Positions 45,480 to 56,319 of a stretch of 64,000 bases of DNA are shown here, one piece after another; the stretch's first letter is position 1, and each line of letters starts with the position of its first letter. The DNA lies in assembly GCF_027887165.1 (NCBI RefSeq), contig NC_077228.1, forward strand, positions 109,849,043-109,913,042. The letters run 5' to 3'. The position numbers and the translations under genes are program-made. The DNA comes from Monodelphis domestica (Eukaryota > Chordata > Mammalia > Didelphimorphia > Didelphidae). The notes under the pieces are model-generated. The model was not told the origin of the DNA, made no database searches, and saw only the letters and a program-made list of their open reading frames with translations.

Positions 45480-46540
45480 CTCTACTATACCAAGCTCTCT
45501 GTTCACATCTCTTGGAGTGAAAGGAGAGAGAGAGAGGGGTATAAGGAAGGAGGAAAATAGAGTGAATAAAAGGATAAATAGGAAGCAAAATGAAGGCTAA
45601 GAGTAGGGGTGGGTGGGAGAAAGAGAGAAAAGCTCTTATCTGTTGTCCTTTCCTATATTTTCTGAGTTAGGTCCCAGAACTTAGAATGTAGTTGAAAAGG
45701 ACCCTATAGTTCATCTGGTTTAACCCATATCTGATATAATTCTATTTCATACAGACTCTACATGAAAAATAGAAGTTCTATACGTATCTCCCACTCCTAA
45801 TAACCTTGTATCTTTGAGGTGGGAAGGAGTTGGTTGGGGAGATTGGGATGGAGGACATCAATCTCTGGTACATTTCCTTGAAGGGATCTCCCCAACCCCT
45901 TTCCCCCAGCCAACCACAGCCATCTGGATGGATTCCAACCGTTACTGATGGAAGTCCAAGATGACATCTCCAGCTTTGCTTTCCAGAATCCATCAGGGCT
46001 GATGATCGAGTTAGTGGGAGGTTGATGGGGAGGGTTGTAGAAAGACTCCCAGAGGGATCATACCCTGAATCCACTGAGTATCTGTCTTCTTTCTGATTCC
46101 CAAGCTCCTTTCTTGGGAGGAATGTCCTCCAGTGTAGTGAAATAACTCAGGAGTTAGACTTGCTGCATGACCTTATTTCAATGTGTCTCTATTCAGCTGG
46201 GGTGCTAACACCTATACCATATCCCTCCCTAGTTTGTTATGAAGAAAACGCTTTTTAAACCATAAAGATCCATTGTTATGGCTATTAAAACTGTAGGAAC
46301 CAGGGCTGGGGTTGGCCTTGCCAGATCCATGGCTAGTGAGGGAGCCACCATACAGAAATGGGGAAATTTCTGTAATTCATGCACCATTTTGTAGCCATAT
46401 TTTCCTTTGACCCCTACAATAAGAGCAGAGAAGATCTCCTATCCCAGAGCAGGCCCAGGAGGTGATTCAATCTCTTGGACTTGCACTGCTCCCTAGGCAG
46501 ATATAGGAAGATAATGCCTTTAACCATTTTGCCAGTGGAC
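45480..46540. other. No recognisable gene
   Basis: Includes a GA-rich stretch (45515-45640) and a repeat-free block at 45770-46080. A 98-codon minus frame in the latter has no recognisable motif. KLHDC8A exons, expected upstream of NUAK2 by human synteny, were looked for and not seen. Confidence 0.4.
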
Positions 46541-46543
46541 TGT

Positions 46544-46735
46544 GGGCTAGGTAGGTGGCCTGGTCCATAGAGCCATAGACTTGGCAACAGCAAAGACCTA
46601 TGTTCAAATTCTGCCTCAGCTACTTACCGGCTATGTGACCCTGGGCAAGCCACTTATCATCCATCAGCTTCAGTCTCCATATATATCTAATAAGAAGAGG
46701 TTGGACTTAATGGCTTCCACAGATATGTTGGAGCC
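46544..46735 (+). mobile_element. SINE, MIR-like 3' half
   Basis: Marsupial SINE-like head (aggtaggtggcctggtccat) and tatgtgaccctgggcaagcc, then a diverged core. Confidence 0.65.
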
Positions 46736-47048
46736 AGCTGGAGAGCCAGGCTCTGGAGAGTCAATTATTAAATTTTCTGTGTCAGAATTTATATCTGAGT
46801 AATTTGTAAAAGCTACAAACTAGGGCTTGATGTATTGTTTTGTTGATTGTCTAAATTTAAGAAAGTGATGGGAAAATGTAAGTAATTCACATCTAACTTA
46901 GAAGTGTGTTCCTTCACGGTTTTGTTCCTGTTTCTTTTGAAATACTGCTCTTAAAATTTTTCTAGTATGCCCCTCTTGGCCCCTAAGATCCCTTCTAGTT
47001 GTAAACCTATGCTTCTATGATCTCAATATTTAGCAAACCACCATAATG

Positions 47049-47205
47049 AATTGGGATCTGGCCTCAGACACTTCCTAGGTGTGTGACTCTGGGCAAGTCA
47101 CTTGACCCCCATTGCCCAGCCCTTTCTGCTCTTCTGCCTTGGAGCCAACACACAGTATTGATTCTAGGACAGAAGGTAAGGATTTAAATTAAAAAAAAAA
47201 AAAAA
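47049..47205 (+). mobile_element. Marsupial SINE 3' part
   Basis: From gatctggcctcagacacttc to acagaaggtaaggatttaaa with a 15-A tail. Confidence 0.88.
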
Positions 47206-47711
47206 GGAATTTGGATTTAGAGAAACAGTGTGATACTTGGAAAGGCACAGCAGCCTAAGAGCATGGGGACCAGTGCTTCTACTCTTAGTTTTGCCCTGAC
47301 TTACCTAGAACACGTGATCTTTTCCTGATGGTGATTTCATCCTTTACTTGTTGGTAGGTGCTACCCCTTCCCCCATGCCCCGGAGGAATCGGGTAAGTCC
47401 CTTTCCTCTCTAGAGCCTCCAAAAGAGGATTTCACATTCTTTAGATAAAGTGGATAAGCACCCTAGGTAAGAATTCCCTGGGCATATGACCAGTGTGGAG
47501 AACTCATGGTCCTTTGTTCTGGCCACCTTGATGTGCTTCACCATTTCTTTATCATCAGTTGCAATGTGGCATCAACTCTTAGATCCTATCACTGCTCTGG
47601 AATTTTTCAGGTGCTTTATGGCTCTAAAATACCAAGCTATATTTCTAAACCTCATTGTTCTCTAAGATCCCCATCCCCACTCCTCTTATCCATCCTGATT
47701 AAGACCTTATT

Positions 47712-47905
47712 ATTTTTAACTCTTATCTTCCATCTTAGAAGCAATACTGTGTATTGGCATCAAGGCAGAAGAACAGAAAGGCTTAGGCAATGGAGGTTAA
47801 GTGACTTGCCCAGGGTCACATAGCTAGGCAATGTCTGAGGCCAAATTTGAATCTAAGACTCTTGTTTCTAGGCCTGACTCTAAATCCACTGAGCCACCTA
47901 GTAGC
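47712..47905 (-). mobile_element. tRNA-derived marsupial SINE
   Basis: Reverse orientation, taactcttatcttccatctt to ccactgagccacctagtagc. Confidence 0.9.
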
Positions 47906-48079
47906 CTTCTCTTCCCACCAACCATGACCTCACATACCTTCCTGGATGGCACATTTAAGGATCACGAATCTTATCAGTTAAATTGAGGTATGGGTAGTGT
48001 ACAGACTTCCATTAATTCTGTACCAGTCCAGGAAATTCTTCTCCCTCATTCTAGTTTTCCATTAAAAACCAGAGGTGCT

Positions 48080-48272
48080 GAGGGCAGTCTGTAGCTCAGT
48101 GGATTGAGAGCCAAGCCTAAAGCCAAGGTCCTGGGCTCGAATGTGGCCTCAGACTTCCTAGCTGGGTGACCCTGGGAAAGTCACTTATTCCCTATTGCCT
48201 ACCCCTTACCGCTATTCTGCCTTAGAACCAATACACAGTATTAATTCTAAGATGGGAAATACAGGTTAAAAC
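48080..48272 (+). mobile_element. tRNA-derived marsupial SINE
   Basis: Head gagggcagtctgtagctcag to tail gggaaatacaggttaaaaca. The B-box reads gggctcgaatg. Confidence 0.88.
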
Positions 48273-48289
48273 AACAGCAACAAAAAACA

Positions 48290-48535
48290 GACCAAAGCTC
48301 TTAACCTGTGTGTGTGTGTGGGGGGGGGGGGGGGGGTCCTTAGCTATATCTCAGTAGGTATTTCATATCTGTGAACTTGGCCTGGAAAATTAAATCTCTA
48401 TTTCAATATAATTTGTTTCTTTGCAATCCCATTGATTTTATTTTCTGCATTTAAAAACCTTATTCTGAGCAGGGATCCATAGGCTTCACTAAACTACCAA
48501 AGGGGTCTATGACCCGAAAAAGGTTCAAGAATCTC
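48290..48535 (+). mobile_element. DNA transposon remnant with internal (TG)n-G17
   Basis: Starts gctcttaacctgtgtg, with body ccataggcttcactaaacta as at 3325. A TG run followed by G17 (48320-48336) lies near its left end. Confidence 0.5.
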
Positions 48536-49048
48536 TGGTCTAAGCAATATTCCACTTTAGAACCTTTTGGGCCCCATGACTTGGCTAGAACCCCAACCAG
48601 GGTATCTGGAGGATTCCTATCCAAGCCCTGTCTGTTTAGCTCTAGCCTGTGAAAGAAAGGAGCATTAGCCATTAGACCAAGGTGGGGTGTCTTGGGCCTG
48701 GTAAGTGGTCTATATAAGTCATGCCCAGGAGGCAGGCAGAGTATTCTGAGCCAGGAACAGAGAGCAAATGATCCTAATCTCAGAAACTCAACTCTTCCCT
48801 CTTCCCTCCAACCAACCCCCATCCCCAAAGGGAAACTCTCCAAAGAGGGCCAGGGATTGACTGGGGAATTTGCTTACATCACAGTCACCCATTTCTGGGA
48901 ATTTCCTGAATCTCTAGCTAGGGATGAAGAAGATCTGGGTCTCTTCAAGCCTCCTCCTCCCCCCACCCCATCCCCAACCTCAGGGCAAGGACTCCTCTCA
49001 GCTCCCAGCCTCTAAATCAGAGGGGAAGGGGTTAGGAGACACTCACAC

Positions 49049-49198
49049 CCTTTCCCTTCCATTCTTAGAAAGGCTACTCAGAGTCTAGGGAAATTTCATG
49101 GAGGTGCCTCCAAGATCTCTGGGCATCTTAAGGACATGACACCTTCATGAAGTTCCCCTAGACTTTGAGTAGCCTTTCTCAGAATGGAAGGGAAGGGG
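49049..49198. repeat. Long hairpin: 58-bp inverted repeat with 33-nt loop
   Basis: Left arm 49049-49106 (core attcttagaaaggctactca) pairs with right arm 49140-49198 (core gagtagcctttctcagaat) with only a handful of mismatches. Loop is 49107-49139. The right arm runs straight into the SINE at 49195. Origin unknown. Confidence 0.85.
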
Positions 49199-49390
49199 GC
49201 AGCTAGGTAGTTTAGTGGGTTAAGAACCAAGCCTAGAGATAGGAGGTCTTGGTTCAAATCTAGCCTCAGACACTTCCCAGCTCTGTGACCTTGAGCAAGT
49301 ACTTAACCCCATTTGCCTAGCCCTTGCTTCTCTTCTTTGAAATCAATGCATAGTATTGATACTAAGACAGCAGGTAAGGTTAAAAAAAAA
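49195..49390 (+). mobile_element. tRNA-derived marsupial SINE
   Basis: Head gggggcagctaggtagttta to tail agcaggtaaggttaaaaaaa. Confidence 0.92.
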
Positions 49391-49947
49391 GCATGAAAGG
49401 GAGAAGTAGAAAGAGGACTAGATAGGGTTCCAGTACACCTGGGTTCCAGCTCCTACTCTGTTATTAACTGACTTTGGGCATGACTGGGCAAATCCTTTCT
49501 GACTCTGGGCCTCCGTTTCCCTGTCTTGAAATGAGTGAAGTTGGATTGGATGATCTCTAAGGTCCCTTCTAAAGCTAAACTAATCATTAAAATAATTCAT
49601 CGCTTCCTAGGTAGTGGCATATGCATCCCTCAACATACAAATACACATGTAAATGCTTATGCCTTCCCTGTGGAGAACCTCCAGTTTATCTCATCTGTAT
49701 CTTATTTGGATGTTGTTTTTTCCATGTTGTTTGTAAATTCCTTGAGAGCAGGGATTGTCTTTTACCTTTCTTTGTACCTGACAATTCTTAGCCCAGTGCC
49801 AGGCACATAGGAGGCACTTGATAAATATTTTTTGGGTGAGGAAAAAAGAAACAAGAAAACTACCATACTATAATAGAAAAGATATTGAACCTGGGTTCAA
49901 ATGTCACTTCTCTCTCCTACTACTTGTGTTACTTTAGCAAAGTATTT

Positions 49948-50361
49948 TTTTTTAAACTCTTACCTTCCATCTTAGAATCAATACTAAATATTGGTTCCAA
50001 GGCAGAAGTAGTAAGGGCTAGGCAATGGAAGTTAAGTGACTTGTCCAGGGTCACAGAGCTAGGAAGTATCTGAGACTCCATTTGAGCCCATTTGAGCTCT
50101 AGACCAGGTTTTCTTGTTTGTTTTTTAAACCCTTGCCTTCTGTCTCAGATCAATACTAAGCATTGGTTTCAAGGCAAAAGAGTGGTGAAGGGGTAGGCAA
50201 TGGGGGTCAAGTGACTTGCCCAGGGTCACACAGCTAGGGAGTGTCTGAGGTCAGATTTAAATCCAAGATCTTCCATCTCCAGGCCTGGCTCTCAATCCAC
50301 TGAGCTACCCAGCTGCCTCCTAGACCTGGTTTTCTATTCACTAAGCAACCTAGCTGCCCCT
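49948..50361 (-). mobile_element. SINE inserted within a SINE
   Basis: Outer reverse SINE: 49948-50115 and about 50322-50361 (ctaagcaacctagctgcccc). Inner reverse SINE: about 50116-50321. The repeated flank tagacc(a/t)ggttttct on both sides of the inner copy is its target duplication. Confidence 0.85.
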
Positions 50362-50485
50362 GCAAAGTCTCTGGGTCTCTCTGGGTCTCAGTGTCCTCCT
50401 CTGCAAAATGAAGAGGTTGGACTAGACGACTCTGAGGTCCTTTCCAGCTCTAAACTCGTGACCTCTTCCAGACCAAAGTAGCCAA

Positions 50486-50890
50486 TGTCGACATGGGGAT
50501 CTAGAGATTCTTCAGTTTATTTAGTTTGAGGGTAGAAACCCCAGCTTTTGACCTTGTCACAGGAGAGTTTCCCCCTGAGGGAAGGACCCTCTTCACCAGA
50601 CAATAGCCATACACTTCAGCTTTGCCACAGTAGGAGCTCATTAGTCTTGCAAGCTGAAGGTCCTGAGTTCGATCCTCAGAAGGAGGGTGTGATATACTGG
50701 GAAAGGCTTCTGGAGACAAAAGAGCTACTTAACTTAGGATGGGGTCTACCTCCCACCTGAAGTGGATGTCCATTGCCTGGTGAAGTGGGACCTTCCCTCA
50801 GGGGAAAACCTCTCCCATGACAAGGTCAAAACCTGGAGTTTCTACCCTCAAACTAAATAAACTGGGGATCTCTAGATCCCCAAGTCGACA
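50486..50890. mobile_element. 405-bp fold-back element with 134-bp terminal inverted repeats and tRNA-like centre
   Basis: Arms 50486-50619 and 50757-50890 are inverted copies, about 88 percent identical by eye, starting TGTCGAC and ending GTCGACA. A 4-bp CCAA flanks both ends (50482-50485 and 50891-50894), a possible target duplication. The 137-bp centre contains gtcctgagttcgatcctcag, a perfect 5-bp T-stem (CTGAG/CTCAG) with a 7-nt TTCGATC loop. This is the B-box of a Pol III promoter. No open frame spans it. Family not recognised. Confidence 0.8.
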
Positions 50891-50894
50891 CCAA

Positions 50895-51945
50895 TGATTA
50901 GGGATTTTCTAGCTAGGGCTCCCCTCTTCCCAACCTGACTCTTTTGAGAGCTGTTGAATCCCCCCCTCCCACTTTTTCCCCATCATGCTCCTCTCTCCAT
51001 GTCACTTCTCCTGAATAAAGTCAGTTGAATAGTCAGAGAGCAGATTGGTAGCCCCAGGTATGCCCCCTCATCTCTACCCCACCCTGCACCCTATTCTGGA
51101 CTCCAACTAGAATAAGTTTCCTGGGTTAGAATATGAGTCCCTCCTGCCTCCCCTCAGCAGCACTTCTGGCTAGGATCAAAGGGCAAAGCTTCACCCCCCT
51201 TGAGCCCTTCTTCCTCGGGGATCTTCAGGCAGGCATTGTCCCTAGCCTAGGCTGGATTAGGAATTAGTGTGCCTGGAAGTCGGGTTGGGGGGAAGGTTAC
51301 AATGATTGGAGAAGAGACTTGTTGAAATTCCAAACGGAAGCTCCGGACAGATCCCCATCTCTCTGACAAGAGCTTCAGGGGCCGTCCTGAATATTAGACC
51401 ACTCCAGGTGATGCAGAAGCTCTTACCACCCACTTCCAGCCAGTGACCTCAGCCATTGTGTTCCCTTTCTCCCGAGCCTCCTAGAAGGTGAGTCATCAAC
51501 TCCCTTTGGGGCCCCCCATGGTGGACAGGAAGGACCTGCAAACCTTCTACTCTTAGCTAGACGGTCTGGGCCAGGAATCACCACATTGGAATTGTGTCTG
51601 CTAGCCCAAGGGCAGTGGGAGACCCAAAGAGCAGCTCCTGGAATTGTCTTTGGCAATTCCGGTTCAGCTCATGGATGCCCTCTGCTGGCTCCCTGCCCAG
51701 TGTCAGGTTGCACAACTAAGGCTGCATTTAAGAGTCCTGGGACGAGCACCTTCAAGGAAGGGGGGGGGGGGGGGGCTTTCATAGAGCATAGGATCATAGA
51801 GAGAAAGTCGGAAGGGATCTTGGAGGCCACAGTTGTTAGTGTCTCTAAACCTCTAATATAAATTGAAAATTGACTAGATCTGGTCTGTGATTCTAGGTTA
51901 AAAAAGGAGAGCTCCAGAAAATTTAGCTTTAGGATGTTCAGAATT
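50895..51945. other. Unique sequence, no gene recognised
   Basis: Contains an AP-1 motif TGAGTCA (51489-51495) and a G16 run (51760-51775). Open frames up to 91 codons show no domain. Confidence 0.4.
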
Positions 51946-52408
51946 GGGGGTAGCTAGTGGATTGAAAGCCAGGCCTAGAGATGAGAAGTCTGGGTTCAAA
52001 TCTAGCCTCAGACACTTCATAGCTGCATGACCCTAGTCAAGTCACTTAACCCTAATTGCCTAGTGTGAAAGGAAATTCTTGGTTCTCTTTGACTATTCTG
52101 AGTTTGCACTTGTAAAAAGAGAATCCTTTGTTCTCTTTGCCTAGTTGGAGTTAATACTTTGGAATAACAATAACTTAAGTACCCCTACTTTGTACCTCTC
52201 TAGATTGTGAAGACAGAATTAACTCTCTTTTGTCTACCTTTTGATGGAGTCAACATAAGCTTGAACTAGGTAGAAGAGCTCACAAACCACTTAATGAATT
52301 CACACCCTACCTTTAGAGGTGAGAACCCAGCAAGATACTTGGAAGAGCTCTACTCTTTTTTTCTAACAAACTCCAGAAACTTGTAAATTCTTTTAAGAGT
52401 TCACACAC

Positions 52409-53532
52409 TCAGAATTGATCCAACCTTTCTGGAAAGCAATTTGGAACTATGCCCAAAGGGCACTAAAAGATTGTCTGCCCTTTGATCCAGCCATAGCACT
52501 GCTGGGCCTGTACCCCAAAGAGATAATAAGGAAAAAGACTTGTACAAGAATATTCATAGCTGCACTCTTTGTGGTGGCCAAAAATTGGAAAATGAGGGGA
52601 TACCCTTCAATTGGGGAATGGACAAACAAATTGTGGTATATGCCGGTGATGGAATCCTATTGTGCTCAAAGGAATACTAAACTGGAGGAATTCCATGGGG
52701 ACTGGAACAACCTCCAGGAAGTGATGCAGAGTGAAAGGAGCAGAACCAGGAGAACATTGTACACAGAGACTGATACACTGTAGTACAGTCGAATGTAATG
52801 GACTTCTCTACAAGCAGCTGTGAAGATTGGGTTTAGCTATCTCCTGATTGTAACAATGAAGATACTTAGCTCTTTCTTTATTGTGAAGATAAAATTGTAA
52901 TCTCCTCATTGTAACAATGAAGGTACTTAGCTCTTCCTTTATAGTGAAGCTAGAATTGTAAGCTACAATCTATTTTTAGATTTTAACTACAAAAAGGTGT
53001 TAAGTAACTACAAAAGGTGAATTAATCACAAAAGGTGTTAAGTAACTACAAAAGGTGAACTTAACAAAAGAGGTGTTAAGTAACCCAAAAAGATATAATC
53101 TAACCAAAGAAGGTGAGAACTAAAGAATGGGCAGTCCTGGAGAAAAGCATCTGCTGTGATAGTTAGACATGAAAATTTAGAGGAGGTGACCCAAGAGAAA
53201 AAGTTCTTTTAAATAGAGGGGAAAAAAAAAGACTGACATGAAAGAGTCAGTCACTTGGGCTTGGAGTGAAGGATCAGTCACTTGGAGCTGAAGGGAAGAT
53301 GGACATTCGGAAATTTGGAGATTCGTTTGGACATTTAGGCAGTGACTCGGAGAAGCAACCAGAATACAGACACCCAGACTTCTTTTAGACTGTTACCACT
53401 GGTGAGTGAAAAGCTGACTTAGTGATCTTGTCTTCTGGAGGCATGAAGCCTCCAGGAAAGGCCCAATTTCTTGAGACTCTCTTCCCTTGGCTGGGGCTTA
53501 GAAATTCTAACTGATATCAGAAGAAGCCAGAG

Positions 53533-53590
<58 letters not shown>

Positions 53591-54066
53591 CCTTAATATC
53601 TTGCTTCTATTGTAAATAAATTACTATAAAATTCCATTTACTTTAGTAATTCATTTCGGGATTTAGAATTAAATCCCTGGTGACCACCTAATATATATAT
53701 ATATATATATTCAGAGTCCAACTACAATTAATTTTAACACAGCAAAGCAAATTACTGAGGGACTTATGAGAAAGAACACTATCTGCATTCAGAGGAAGAA
53801 CTGTGGGAGTAGAAACACAGAAGAAAAACAACTGCTTGACTACAGGAGTCAAGGGGATATGATTGGGGATGTAGACTCTAAACTATCACCCTAATGCAAA
53901 TACCAAAAATATGGAAATAGGTCTTGATCAATGATACATGTAAAACCCAGTGGAATTGCATAATGGCTATGTGAGGGAGGGGGAAGGGAGAGAAAGTACA
54001 TGAATTTTGTAACCATGGAAAAATATTCTAAATTAACTAATTAAATAAAATCCCCTCCCCCCAAAA
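52409..54066 (+). mobile_element. 5'-truncated L1 inside the LTR
   Basis: The frame at 52415-52783 encodes the ORF2 C-terminus, with PFDPAIALLGLYPKE and TRIFIAALFVVAKNWK. The 3' UTR resumes after the inner LTR at 53740 and ends in an A-rich tail. Flanked by the 14-bp duplication aagagttcacacac (52395-52408 and 54067-54080). Confidence 0.92.
52819..53739 (+). mobile_element. 921-bp solo LTR inside the L1, with (CT)n
   Basis: Starts TGTGAAGATT and ends TTTTAACA, with the 4-bp duplication CAGC (52815-52818 and 53740-53743). Contains a (CT)n tract at about 53535-53587, a gtaaataaatta polyadenylation-type motif downstream of it, and an (AT)n run near 53691-53710. Similar in plan to 59145-60172. 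No coding sequence. Confidence 0.9.
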
Positions 54067-54744
54067 AAGAGTTCACACACACACACAGAAACATGTGGTT
54101 CCACAGGTGTGAATCCTAGAAGGAGAGTTGCTACTGTCAGAGGATGAGATGTGTGACAATTTTGGAAACTGTGATTGGCCCCTGTGAAGAGGGGTGGGGA
54201 TAGGAAACCACCATGAAAGCTACACACACAAAAAAAATCCTTCTGCTGGGAGGCTGGTGAAGTTGAGTCTTATGTCTCCTGGAGATAGTTCCCAAGGGAA
54301 CTTCATTGAAGACTGCCATATGGATCCTGACTTTAACTTAGATTCTGACTCCTGGACTACCTGGTTGGGTGAATGAAAAGGCTGACTCCCTTCCTAGTTT
54401 CCTAAGAGACTAGCTTCCATCTTGGAGGAGGCCATGTGATTACTCACTACCAGGCCCTCCTGGCTGAGGACTAATATAGGAATTTTCTCCAATTTCTTTC
54501 ACATTTCTCTACTTTATTGTTTCCCCTCTATTTTGGTAAATAAACGGCATCCAACCATTAAATTTAACCTTTACACTAGCCCTTATGACTCTTCTGCCTA
54601 AGAACCAATACACAGTAGTAATAAGATGAAAGACAAGGGTTTAAAAAAATAGATGTATATAGGAACTTCTATTTAGAGTTAAAATCTAGGACCTTAAAGG
54701 TCATCTAATCCAAGGAGCTGAGGCCAAAAGACTTTCATATTTTT

Positions 54745-55085
54745 CTATATTTCTTCTCACCTTTTGGACCAAACTCCTAGAAACAGCTGTCTAGTCTAGG
54801 TGCCTCTCTTCTCATTTCCCCATCATATCCAGTCCCTGGCTTTTGACCCCTGGATCCAACTGAAACTGTTTTATCCAAAGCCAGCAATGATCTCTCAGCT
54901 CTCAGATCCAATGGCCTTTTCTCCCTCTCAGTCTTCTTGGTATCTCTGCAGAATGTGGCACTATTGAGCACCCCCTCTTCTTGGTTACTCTCCCTTCCAG
55001 ATTTTTGTGATGCTGCTCTCCTGATTGATTTCTCCTCTGACTTCCTCCATTTTCCTCCTTTCTCACCTGGATGCTCTATTCTGGA
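54745..55085 (+). mobile_element. L2 ORF2 fragment
   Basis: Phrases gccagcaatgatctctcagc, atctctgcagaatgtggcac and ttttgtgatgctgctctcct match the reverse transcriptase region of L2. It continues after insertions at about 56030-56165 and 56320-56960. Confidence 0.65.
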
Positions 55086-55136
55086 ACATCTGATCTCTAC
55101 CAAGACTAGAAAGCCAATTATTATTATTAGGAAAGC

Positions 55137-55318
55137 CATATCAAGAATAGAGGGCTGGGCCTGAAATCAAGAAGACTCATCTTCCTGAGTTCAAATTTGG
55201 CTTCAGACACTTACTAGCTGGGTGATCCTGGAAAACCCCAGTTGCCTTGCCCTTGATGCTCTTCTGTTTTAGAATTGATACTAGGACAGAAAAGAAGGGA
55301 TTATTTAAATTAAAGGGG
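55137..55318 (+). mobile_element. tRNA-derived marsupial SINE in L2
   Basis: From gagggctgggcctgaaatca to ggacagaaaagaagggatta; head incomplete. Confidence 0.78.
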
Positions 55319-55614
55319 GAAAAAGAGTTAGTTGAGACTGAACAGCATCATTCACCAAGATCCTAACAGCCTCGGGACTTCACCTCATCACTACTCTCTG
55401 CCTTTCTGATTGAAGAATGGAGCTAACTCCAAAACTTCTATTTAGGGAGAGAGCTCAGCTCAATTGGTCATTCCTCACCTGATAGCATTACTCTGGGCTA
55501 TCTCTGATCTTTCCACCAGGCCCCCAACTATCATCAGGTGCATCATCCACATTTTCAGGGAATAATTGAGAGATATACTGAAGGGAGAAATAAGACATCA
55601 GCCAGGGGTTAGTT

Positions 55615-55745
55615 AGTTGTAAGCTCCTTGAGGGCAGGAATTGTCTTTGGGTTTTGTTTTTATTTTCTGCATTTGTATCCCCAGCACTTAGCACAATGAT
55701 TGGCCCTTAGCTAGTGCTTAATAAGTATTTACTGACTATTGACCC
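55615..55745 (+). mobile_element. L2 3' end
   Basis: Contains gtaagctccttgagggcagg and tgtatccccagcacttagca, then agtgcttaataagtattt. Confidence 0.75.
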
Positions 55746-55842
55746 TCTATGAGATTGCTCAGTTTCTGGTTCCTTGGCTGGTTCTTTATTCATATCATGC
55801 CAATTAACTATAGGTGAAGTCCAAGACTCTATCCTGGGCCTC

Positions 55843-56032
55843 TTTCTTTTTTAGAATCAATGCTAATGTGTATTGATTCTAAGGTGGAAGAGAGGTAAGG
55901 GGTAGGCGATTGGGGTTAGGTGACTTGTCCAGGATCATATAGCCAGGAAATGTCTAAGGTCAAATGTGAACCCAGGACCTCCCATCTCTAAGCCTGGCTC
56001 TTTTCCCACTCAGCAGCTTAGCTGCCTAACCC
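55843..56032 (-). mobile_element. tRNA-derived marsupial SINE
   Basis: Reverse orientation, tttttagaatcaatgctaat to ctcagcagcttagctgcc. Confidence 0.88.
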
Positions 56033-56167
56033 TTTTCTTTTATCCCCTGATACTATCTCATTTGATGGTTTCATCATCATTTCATCATTAAAGGACTCTC
56101 AGATTTATAAATCCTACCCTAGTCTCCCTTCTAAGGACTCTCATTACCAAAAAAACCCCACCAAAAA

Positions 56168-56316
56168 ACCAAAACCCTAACCTTCCCTTTTAGAATCAAG
56201 GGGTAGGCAATGTGTGACCCAGGGTCACACAACTAGGAGATGTCTGAGGGCACATTTGACCAAGTTCTCTATCCAAGACCTGGTTCTTTATCCACTGAGT
56301 CACTTTGCTGCCCCCA
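56168..56316 (-). mobile_element. Marsupial SINE, internally shortened
   Basis: Reverse orientation, aaaccctaaccttccctttt to ccactgagtcactttgctgc. Confidence 0.82.
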
Positions 56317-56319
56317 TCA

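Larger units (their letters stand above)
52064..54575 (+). mobile_element. Solo LTR (about 840 bp without insert), split by an L1
   Basis: Starts TGTGAAAGG and ends CTTTACA, with a 4-bp CTAG duplication outside. A polyadenylation-type ggtaaataaacgg lies near the 3' end. The L1 and its duplication (52409-54080) interrupt it. No retroviral coding sequence is present. Confidence 0.8.
51946..54650 (+). mobile_element. Marsupial SINE, host of nested insertions
   Basis: Left part 51946-52063 ends at attgcctag. It resumes at 54576 with ctagcccttatgactcttct and ends near 54645 (agggtttaaaaaa). The interruption is flanked by a CTAG duplication (52060-52063 and 54576-54579). Confidence 0.88.

Noticed and set aside
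50620..50700. A functional tRNA gene
   Set aside because: Only the T-arm is intact; the D-arm, anticodon arm and acceptor stem do not pair, so it is at most tRNA-derived.
52415..52783. 122-codon frame as a possible host gene
   Set aside because: It is the L1 ORF2 C-terminus inside a bounded L1 insertion.
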